Part shown: positions 53,801 through 64,000 of the stretch, in pieces
Numbering within the stretch: the first letter of the stretch is position 1
Layout: every line of letters starts with the position of its first letter
DNA from: Echinarachnius parma
Taxonomy: Eukaryota > Echinodermata > Echinoidea > Clypeasteroida > Echinarachniidae
Reading direction: 5' to 3'
NCBI GenBank assembly: GCA_037951105.1
Contig: JBAMJV010001340.1
Location: 291,350 to 355,349 of the forward strand
DNA: 64,000 bases
Made by a program: the position numbers and the translations under genes
The notes under the pieces: generated by a model
Seen by the model: the letters and a program-made list of their open reading frames with translations, nothing else
Databases searched by the model: none
What the model was told of the DNA's origin: nothing

Positions 53801-56800
53801 ATTTTACAAAATGGCGCCTAGATGACGTCATCAGTCAAGGTCAGGGTTCAAAACCTTATTTTGCTTTGTCCATATGCCTATATATATGTGTGCCAAATTT
53901 CAAGGCACTTGATTGAGCCATTTTCAAGTTATCGTGGTAACAAAAAAGTGATTGGAAATAAGAAAAATAAAGAATAATAATAAATAAATAAATAAATAAA
54001 TAAAGGCAATTCTAACGAAATTATGAGGTGGTCTGTATGATGTACAGCCCACCTAATAATAACTAGAATTGTAATACTTATTTAGAACAAGTATAGGTGG
54101 GCTGGTCGAACTAAACTTAAAGACATAATCAAGGGCTCATTTGAGATAGCTTATTGTCTCAGCTACAACATACTCGAAGTTCAGCGTAAACGAAGCTAAA
54201 ACGAAGAAGATATTGGTCGCGAAAGACGGGAATGTAGAATCCAGTTTTGAAAAAAAGTCATGTCCCATAGAGAATACACGCAAAATGTAAAAAAATGACA
54301 TGCCTCCTTAAATCGCAAAAATACGCCATGATGCCTTTGTCAAAATGAAAAATCGTGGTTAACACATTTGTAGAGAATTGTCTGAGCTAGAACATATCAA
54401 AATTTGGAAGAAAATCGATCAATATTTACAGAGATACAATCAATTTTCCAAAAATATGCTGACGTCATAATATGCTAATTGAAATTTTGAGTTGGAAGGC
54501 CGTTATGATGACGCCATGAGTTAATTGAGGGTCAAATGAGACATGAAATCATATCTCCGACTCATAATCTATCCAAATATGAAAAAAAAACTTGGGAGTT
54601 CCCATCCATTCTGAAGAGTTACAATGAATTTTGTATAGGCATGTTTTTGCCCATATATGCTATGTATTACAAGAGCTCGCGCGCACGGACATGTTTCTTG
54701 AACGGAAGCTCATTGCGTTTTTACTAGTCAGAAAAAGGTGAACAAGGTATCAAAATGCTTGGAAAGATGGGCTAAATATGATAACAGAGAAAATTCGGCG
54801 ATTCTATGTTGCAAAATGCCAGTACGCGCGAAAACGCGCGCGCATGCGCGTGTGCGCGTTTTTTCATAAAATGCTTAAAATGGCCTAAAACGTATCCAAA
54901 ATGAATTTGCGACGATTTTGAACATTTTAAAATTTTGCGCGCGCGCTGACGCGCGCACGTACGCATGCGCGCGCGTTTTTTGACCTGAAATTGACCGGAC
55001 GGATATTGACCTTGATCATGATAAATATGAATGAGAAACAACTTTTCGTTATGAAGATATGATCATGAGAAGATATTCAGAAAATTTTACAAAATGGCGC
55101 CTAGATGACGTCATCAGTCAAGGTCAGGGTTCAAAACCTTATTTTGCTTTGTCCATATGCCTATATATATGTGTGCCAAATTTCAAGGCACTTGATTGAG
55201 CCATTTTCAAGTTATCTTGCTCACAAAAAAGTGATTGGAAATAAGAAAAATAAAGAATAATAATAATAATAACTAGAATTGTAATACTTGTTTAGAACAA
55301 GTATAGGTGGGCTGGTCGAACTAAAATTAAAGACATAATCAAGGGCTCATTTGAGATAGCTTATTGTCTCAGCTACAACATACTCGAAGTTCAGCGTAAA
55401 CGAAGCTAAAACGAAGAAGATATTGGTCGCGAAAGACGGGAATGTAGAATCCAGTTTTGAAAAAAAGTCATGTCCCATAGAGAATACACGCAAAATGTTA
55501 AAAAATGACATGCCTCCTTAAATCGCAAAAATACGCCATGATGCCTTTGTCAAAATGAAAAATCGTGGTTATTACATTTGTAGAAAATTGTCTGAGCTAG
55601 AACATATCAAAATTTGGAAGAAAATCGATCAACATTTACAGAGATACAATCAATTTTCCAAAAATATGCTGACGTCATAATATGCTAATTGAAATTTTGA
55701 GTTGGAAGGCCGTTATGATGACGCCATGAGTTAATTGAGAGTCAAATGAGACATGAAATCATATCTCCGACTCATAATCTATCTAAATATGAAAAAAAAT
55801 TGGGAGTTCCCATCCATTCTGAAGAGTTACAATGATTTTTGTATAGGCATGTTTTTGCCCATATATGCTATGTATTACAAGAGCTCGCGCGTACGGACAT
55901 GTTTCTTGAACGGAAGCTCATTGCGTTTTTACTAGTCAGAAAAAGGTGAACAAGGTGTCAAAATGCTTGGAAAGATGGGCTAAATATGATAACAGAGAAA
56001 ATTCGGCGATTCTATGTTGCAAAATGCCAGTACGCGCGAAAACGCGCGCGCATGCGCGTGTGCGCGTTTTTTCGTAAAATGCTTAAAATGGCCTAAAACG
56101 TATCCAAAATGAATTTGAGACGATTTTGAACATTTTAAAATTTTGCGCGCGCGCTGACGCGCGCACGTACGCATGCGCGCGCGTTTTTTGACCTGAAATT
56201 GACCGGACGGATATTGACCTTGATCATGATAAATATGAATGAGAAACAACTTTTCGTTATGAAGATATGATCATGAGAAGATATTCAGAAAATTTTACAA
56301 AATGGCGCCTAGATGACGTCATCAGTCAAGGTCAGGGTTCAAAACCTTATTTTGCTTTGTCCATATGCCTATATATATGTGTGCCAAATTTCAAGGCACT
56401 TGATTGAGCCATTTTCAAGTTATCGTGCTCACAAAAAAGTGATTGGAAATAAGAAAAATAAAGAATAACTAGAATTGTAATACTTGTTTAGAACAAGTAT
56501 AGGTGGGCTGGTCGAACTAAAATTAAAGACATAATCAAGGGCTCATTTGAGATAGCTTATTGTCTCAGCTACAACATACTCGAAGTTCAGCGTAAACGAA
56601 GCTAAAACGAAGAAGATATTGGTCGCGAAAGACGGGAATGTAGAATCCAGTTTTGAAAAAAAGTCATGTCCCATAGAGAATACACGCAAAATGTGAAAAA
56701 ATGACATACCTCCTTAAATCGCAAAAATACGCCATGATGCCTTTGTCAAAATGAAAAATCGTGATCATCACATTTGTAGAGAATTGTCTCAGATAGAACA

Positions 56801-57663
56801 TATCAAAATTTGGAAGAAAATCGATCAATATTTACAGAGATACAATAAATTTTCCAAAAATATGCTGACGTCATAATATGCAAATTGAAATTTTGAGTTC
56901 GGAGGCCATTATGATGACGCCATGAGTTAATTGAGGGTCAAATGAGACATGAAATCATATCTCCGACTCATAATCTATCCAAATATGAAAAAAAACTTGG
57001 GAGTTCCCATCCATTCTGAAGAGTTACAATGAATTTTGTATAGGCATGTTTTTGCCCATATATGCTATGTATTACAAGAGCTCGCGCGCACGGACATGTT
57101 TCTTGAACGGAAGCTCATTGCGTTTTTACTAGTCAGAAAAAGGTGAACAAGGTATCAAAATGCTTGGAAAGATGGGCTAAATATGATAACAGAGAAAATT
57201 CGGCGATTCTATGTTGCAAAATGCCAGTACGCGCGAAAACGCGCGCGCATGCGCGTGTGCGCGTTTTTTCGTAAAATGCTTAAAATGGCCTAAAACGTAT
57301 CCAAAATGAATTTGCGACGATTTTGAACATTTTAAAATTTTGCGCGCGCGCTGACGCGCGCACGTACGCATGCGCGCGCGTTTTTTGACCTGAAATTGAC
57401 CGGACGGATATTGACCTTGATCATGATAAATATGAATGAGAAACAACTTTTCGTTATGAAGATATGATCATGAGAAGATATTCAGAAAATTTTACAAAAT
57501 GGCGCCTAGATGACGTCATCAGTCAAGGTCAGGGTTCAAAACCTTATTTTGCTTTGTCCATATGCCTATATATATGTGTGCCAAATTTCAAGGCACTTGA
57601 TTGAGCCATTTTCAAGTTATCGTGGTAACAAAAAAGTGATTGGAAATAAGAAAAATAAAGAAT
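29815..57663 (+). repeat. Tandem array of 23 units of about 1.2 kb
   Basis: Units begin CTAGAATTGTAATACTTG. Lengths without modules range from 1,178 to 1,210 bp, mostly 1,197 or 1,204. Order within a unit: hairpin (ACTTGTT/AACAAGT) and AGGTGGGCTG; the GACATAATCAAGGGC part; a variable window at offset about 270-440; CRE plus octamer; CTCATAATCTATCC; two CG-alternating tracts; a second CRE; and a tail ending in AAAATAAAGAATAA plus (ATA)n. Length differences come mostly from the tail. Hairpin modules interrupt the array after units 16, 20 and 23. Three phrases of similar design recur inside the unit (CAAAATTTGGAAGAAAATCG, CCAAATATGAAAAAAAACTT, CCAAATTTCAAGGCACTTG), suggesting an older internal repeat. 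Confidence 0.95.
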
Positions 57664-60600
57664 AAAGGCAATTCTAACGAAATTATGAGGTGGTCTGTAT
57701 GATGTACAGCCCACCTAATAAATAAATAAAGGCAATTCTAACGAAATTATGAGGTGGTCTGTATGATGTACAGCCCACCTAATAAATAAATAAAGGCAAT
57801 TCTAACGAAATTATGAGGTGGTCTGTATGATGTACAGCCCACCTAACTAGATGTTGAATTCGTCACATTTGACGAATTAAGGTTATACATATCGATTTAT
57901 TATGATAAAAAGGATGATTCCAAAAAATAACTACTCAATCATCATAGAAATAATAGCAGATACCCCCCCCCCCCCCCCTAATAAAAAGAAAAAAAGAAGA
58001 AAAAAGAAAGTTAAAAAAAACATTGCCTTGGATTCGAACCCACGCCCCTTGGTTCTTGCGTCCCAACTTGTTCCACGAGACCAACATAACATCTCTTGTA
58101 AGAAATAGAAAATCTGGGAATATATATCAGTGATTGGACTTGTGAATGTACGATATTCAGCCGTCTAGACTTTTTTCTCCAAAACGCGGAGGAATGATGA
58201 CGTCATTCTTTTTTCATAAAATGAATCATAAACACTACTTAAGTTGTTATAATCTGTAGTTTTATGCTGGATTTGGCATGAAGGTAATGCTATCTTTCAT
58301 AATTAGCCGAAAGTCTGGATAAATCTGGTGAGTAACAGCTTTTGTTGATTATTAAGTGCAAGTCATGCATTTCTGGAATCCTTGAGACAAGACAATTGAC
58401 CGAATTATTCGCCGATAGATGGCGCTATTGCAAGAAAAGTCATGGAGCATTGCAGGATAATTGTAAATTGAAAACAACTAATGTATTTTAATGTTTTAGC
58501 TCTGAAAATTGTTTCGACTGACTTCTTCGGATATTATAATATGATTTTCAATGACTAATGATTTATCTGGGCCAGCATTAAAGTGATAATTCTCATCTTC
58601 TTTCCTGAACGGCAACATGACATTTGCTTAGTAACTTCTCACAATAACTGCTATATAAAAGTTATATTTCAAGCCTGGCATTTGTGATCTTGAGGACTAT
58701 GCATTGGTAACCAGTATTAGGAGTAGCGCTCTTGTGAGTCAGCTAGTAGTTAATATATGCTTGATGGAAGTGATGGTAAGTGAGACATGTTAATACCCTT
58801 AAATAAATAAAGCATTTGGTACTATTTTATCTACTTTGTATGTCCAATGTTGGCTTTTCATGGCCGTTTGACACACGCATACATGATGAACGGAGCGTTT
58901 TCGTGCGTGAGTGTTATGTTATTAAATGGACCTCGAGTCTAAATTGTTCTAAAAGTCTACACAGATTCTTGAACGTGCAAATAATTAATGGTTAGTTAAA
59001 TACGGAACAGTGAGTTATTTTGACATATGAACCTAATTTACATATTCTGAACGCCATTTTCATAATCCGATCTTATCTTATGAAATGTTCCTTTCATTAT
59101 ACCCTACATGTGTGCTGAATTTCACGTCCATGGCGTACGTGGTTATTGAGTATTCATGCTTGATTTATTTGACCTTTGAGGGTAAATATGACAATGAAAT
59201 ATGCATTTTCGCGATTTGGTGTTAACTTATGAAATGATGGGGTTGCAAATCCCTATCTACATGCGAAATCTTAAATTGATAGCATAATTTCTTCAGCAGT
59301 TATATGTCGATAACATACGTTTTGGCTAAACCTCAATTTTTATCAGATTTGGACTCTTATTTACAATCAAACAATTCATCAGGATCCAGATAACATAACG
59401 AATTGTTGTGAAAAGATTGCGAATAGAGCAGGACATCAGCTACGATATATCAAAATTTGGGAGTACATTGATGGAGAATAAGTGAGATATGGTCAAAAGT
59501 ACACTATGGTCGATTTCAACATTGATTGAAATTGAGTAAAATTCGCATTTTCAACTTTAACCGTCAATACGATGACTTTATAAGATTTACTCGGCATAGA
59601 TGAGGTATGAATTCGTATCTACAACTCATAATCTATCCGAATATTAAAAGAAAATTGGATGTTTGTGGACTTTTTAAAAAGTTATGGCCGAATAAAAAAA
59701 GGATGTTTTTACCATGTTTTGCCATTTTGCGTGCGCGCGTAATTTTGACTTTGACGCGCGCGTACTCCGTTATTATGAGTCAACAATGACTCAAATTGAT
59801 AGGGTGTGTTGAGGGATCCATAAGGAATCCAAAACATGTGAAAAAACGATAATTTTCTTATTCATTCGCGTTACGCGCGCAAATACGCGCGCGCCGACGC
59901 GCACGCGCGGAATTTTTTGAAACGCTTAAAATTGTCTGAAACATATAGTAAATTACTCGGGTTGGGGTTTTGAGCATTTAAAAAAAAAAAATTAATTGAC
60001 GGACGCGTACGCGCGCGTCTCCGAGTGTAATTGCACGCGCATGAGCTTAAAAGATGACTATTGACCTGATTAATATTGATACGAAATTTGAATTGAAATT
60101 GATATTTCATAACTGAGATAAAATGATTATTAAAATTTGACAAAATGGCGTCCTGATGACGTCACAGTCATGTGACGTCACTGAAAAGGTTACCAGTTCT
60201 AAGTTAGATCATGATCTATCATCATGTGAAGATTCATGACAATTGATTTATGTGATCTTGAGATATGCGACGCACAAAATTAGGAAGAAGAAGAAGAAGA
60301 ATAAATAATAAAAATCTTGACGAAATCAATAAGGTTATACATATATATATGTATAACCTAATTAAAGACATAATCAAGGGCTCATTTGAGATAGCTTATT
60401 GTCTCAACTACAACATACTCGAAGTTCAGCGTAAACGAAGCTAAAACGAAGAAGATATTGGTCGCGAAAGACGGGAATGTAGTATCCAGTTTTGAAAAAA
60501 AGTCATGTCCCATAGAGAATACACGCAAAATGTTAAAAAATGACATGCCTCCTTAAATCGCAAAAATACGCCATGATGCCTTTTTCAAAATGAAAAATCG

Positions 60601-62879
60601 TGGTTATTACATTTGTAGAAAATTGTCTGAGCTAGAACATATCAAAATTTGGAAGAAAATCAATCAACATTTACAGAGATACAATCAATTTTCCAAAAAT
60701 ATGCTGACGTCATAATATGCAAATTGAAATTTTGAGTTCGGAGGCCATTATGATGACGCCATGAGTTAATTGAGGGTCAAATGAGACATGAAATCATATC
60801 TCCGACTCATAATCTATCCAAATATGAAAAAAAACTTGGGAGTTCCCATCTATTCTGAAGAGTTACAATGAATTTTGTATAGGCATGTTTTTGCCCATAT
60901 ATGCTATGTATTACAAGAGCTCGCGCGCACGGACATGTTTCTTGAACGGAAGCTCATTGCGTTTTTACTAGTCAGAAAAAGGTGAACAAGGTATCAAAAT
61001 GCTTGGAAAGATGGGCTAAATATGATAACAGAGAAAATTCGGCGATTCTATGTTGCAAAATGCCAGTACGCGCGAAAACGCGCGCGCATGCGCGTGTGCG
61101 CGTTTTTTCGTAAAATGCTTAAAATGGCCTAAAACGTATCCAAAATGAATTTGAGACGATTTTGAACATTTTAAAATTTTGCGCGCGCGCTGACGCGCGC
61201 ACGTACGCATGCGCGCGCGTTTTTTGACCTGAAATTGACCGGACGGATATTGACCTTGATCATGATAAATATGAATGAGAAACAACTTTTCGTTATGAAG
61301 ATATGATCATGAGAAGATATTCAGAAAATTTTACAAAATGGCGCCTAGATGACGTCATCAGTCAAGGTCAGGGTTCAAAACCTTATTTTGCTTTGTCCAT
61401 ATGCCTATATATATGTGTGCCAAATTTCAAGGCACTTGATTGAGCCATTTTCAAGTTATCGTGCTCACAAAAAAGTGATTGGAAATAAGAAAAATAAAGA
61501 ATAACTAGAATTGTAATACTTGTTTAGAACAAGTATAGGTGGGCTGGTCGAACTAAAATTAAAGACATAATCAAGGGCTCATTTGAGATAGCTTATTGTC
61601 TCAGCTACAACATACTCGAAGTTCAGCGTAAACGAAGCTAAAACGAAGAAGATATTGGTCGCGAAAGACGGGAATGTAGAATCCAGTTTTGAAAAAAAGT
61701 CATGTCCCATAGAGAATACACGCAAAATGTGAAAAAATGACATACCTCCTTAAATCGCAAAAATACGCCATGATGCCTTTGTCAAAATGAAAAATCGTGA
61801 TCATCACATTTGTAGAGAATTGTCTCAGATAGAACATATCAAAATTTGGAAGAAAATCGATCAATATTTACAGAGATACAATAAATTTTCCAAAAATATG
61901 CTGACGTCATAATATGCAAATTGAAATTTTGAGTTCGGAGGCCATTATGATGACGCCATGAGTTAATTGAGGGTCAAATGAGACATGAAATCATATCTCC
62001 GACTCATAATCTATCCAAATATGAAAAAAAACTTGGGAGTTCCCATCCATTCTGAAGAGTTACAATGAATTTTGTATAGGCATGTTTTTGCCCATATATG
62101 CTATGTATTACAAGAGCTCGCGCGCACGGACATGTTTCTTGAACGGAAGCTCATTGCGTTTTTACTAGTCAGAAAAAGGTGAACAAGGTATCAAAATGCT
62201 TGGAAAGATGGGCTAAATATGATAACAGAGAAAATTCGGCGATTCTATGTTGCAAAATGCCAGTACGCGCGAAAACGCGCGCGCATGCGCGTGTGCGCGT
62301 TTTTTCGTAAAATGCTTAAAATGGCCTAAAACGTATCCAAAATGAATTTGCGACGATTTTGAACATTTTAAAATTTTGCGCGCGCGCTGACGCGCGCACG
62401 TACGCATGCGCGCGCGTTTTTTGACCTGAAATTGACCGGACGGATATTGACCTTGATCATGATAAATATGAATGAGAAACAACTTTTCGTTATGAAGATA
62501 TGATCATGAGAAGATATTCAGAAAATTTTACAAAATGGCGCCTAGATGACGTCATCAGTCAAGGTCAGGGTTCAAAACCTTATTTTGCTTTGTCCATATG
62601 CCTATATATATGTGTGCCAAATTTCAAGGCACTTGATTGAGCCATTTTCAAGTTATCGTGGTAACAAAAAAGTGATTGGAAATAAGAAAAATAAAGAATA
62701 AAGGCAATTCTAACGAAATTATGAGGTGGTCTGTATGATGTACAGCCCACCTAATAAAGAAATAAAGGCAATTCTAACGAAATTATGAGGTGGTCTGTAT
62801 GATGTACAGCCCACCTAATAAATAAATAAAGGCAATTCTAACGAAATTATGAGGTGGTCTGTATGATGTACAGCCCACC

Positions 62880-62910
<31 letters not shown>

Positions 62911-64000
62911 AATAAAGGCAATTCTAACGAAATTATGAGGTGGTCTGTATGATGTACAGCCCACCTAATAAATAAATAAATAAATAAATAAATAAAGGCA
63001 ATTCTAACGAAAGTATGAGGTGGTCTGTATGATGTACAGCCCACCTAATAAAGGCAATTCTAACGAAATTATGAGGTGGTCTGTATGATGTACAGCCTAA
63101 CTAGATGTTGAATTCGTCACGTTTGACGAATTAAGGTTATACATATCGATTTATTATGATAAAAAGGATGATTCCAAAAAATAACTACTCAATCATCATA
63201 GAAATAATAGCAGATACCCCCCCCCCCCCCCCTAATAAAAAGAAAAAAAGAAGAAAAAAGAAAGTAAAAAAAAACATTGCCTTGGATTCGAACCCACGCC
63301 CCTTGGATCTTGCGTCCCAACTTGTTCCACGAGACCAACATAACATCTCTTGTGAGAAATGGAAAATCTGGGCATATATATCAGTGATTGGACTTGTGAA
63401 TGTACGATATTCAGCCGTCTAGACTTTTTTCTCCAAAACGCGGAGGAATGATGACGTCATTCTTTTTTCATAAAATGAATCATAAACACTACTTAAGTTG
63501 TTATAATCTGTAGTTTTATGCTGGATTTGGCATGAAGGTAATGCTATCTTTCATAATTAGCCGAAAGTCTGGATAAATCTGGTGAGTAACAGCTTTTGTT
63601 GATTATTAAGTGCAAGTCATGCATTTCTGGAATCCTTGAGACAAGACAATTGACCGAATTATTCGCCGATAGATGGCGCTATTGCAAGAAAAGTCATGGA
63701 GCATTGCAGGATAATTGTAAATTGAAAACAACTAATGTATTTTAATGTTTTAGCTCTGAAAATTGTTTCGACTGACTTCTTCGGATATTATAATATGATT
63801 TTCAATGACTAATGATTTATCTGGGCCAGCATTAAAGTGATAATTCTCATCTTCTTTCCTGAACGGCAACATGACATTTGCTTATAGTAACTTCTCACAA
63901 TAACTGCTATATAAAAGTTATATTTCAAGCCTGGCATTTGTGATCTTGAGGACTATGCATTGGTAACCAGTATTAGGAGTAGCGCTCTTGTGAGTCAGCT

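Overview
The window is non-coding, repeat-dominated, AT-rich eukaryotic DNA. I found no convincing protein-coding gene: every open frame is short and lacks recognisable domains. The repeat content is that of a marine invertebrate: tRNA-derived SINEs, TTAA-flanked T2/Kolobok-like MITEs, hAT-like MITEs with 8-bp target-site duplications (TSDs), a TA-flanked mariner-like MITE, and long poly-G/poly-C runs. An invertebrate deuterostome such as an echinoderm is a guess from repeat style only.

Region 1 (about 1-29,800) holds a segmental repeat of about 6.5 kb in three head-to-tail copies (A 2,054-8,690; B 8,691-15,175; C 15,176-21,932) and a 5'-truncated fourth (D 24,388-28,964). Copy D is joined to a second copy of the sequence at 305-838. 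Because the copies are homologous, each serves as an empty-site control for insertions in the others. This resolves a SINE at 1,646-2,000, a 1,065-bp MITE at 5,265-6,329, T2-like MITEs at 13,307 and 21,159, a foldback element at 19,660, a TA-flanked element at 24,598, and a 1.4-kb long-TIR transposon that splits a SINE at 26,627-28,023. A probable minus-strand LINE tail (28,965-29,400) and a degenerate 105-125-bp repeat (29,420-29,810) lead into region 2.

Region 2 (29,815-62,699) is a tandem array of a roughly 1.2-kb unit: 23 consecutive copies, then a 2.5-kb related element called X (57,847-60,361), two more units, 53-bp hairpin modules, and the start of a second X (63,101 to the end). The units form variant classes that recur in order, giving a higher-order period of about 4.8 kb. 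Units 22-23, their modules and X recur about 5.04-5.25 kb downstream. Each unit carries two CRE palindromes (TGACGTCA), usually an octamer (ATGCAAAT), and two CG-alternating tracts likely to form Z-DNA or hairpins.

The most interesting signal is at the ends of the two array families. Both the 1.2-kb family and X begin CTAG, then a short hairpin, then a subterminal motif starting AGGT. Both finish with a palindrome whose arms repeat that same motif, followed by ACCTAA. The motif differs between families (AGGTGG..CTG versus AGGTTATAC), but its 5' and 3' copies match within each family. The 3' hairpin module appears only after runs of 16, 4, 3 and 2 core units, not after each unit. This suggests nonautonomous, rolling-circle-like (Helentron/HINE-like) elements that concatenate by skipping termination. 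That interpretation is inference. Exact copy number in such an array is also open to assembly error.
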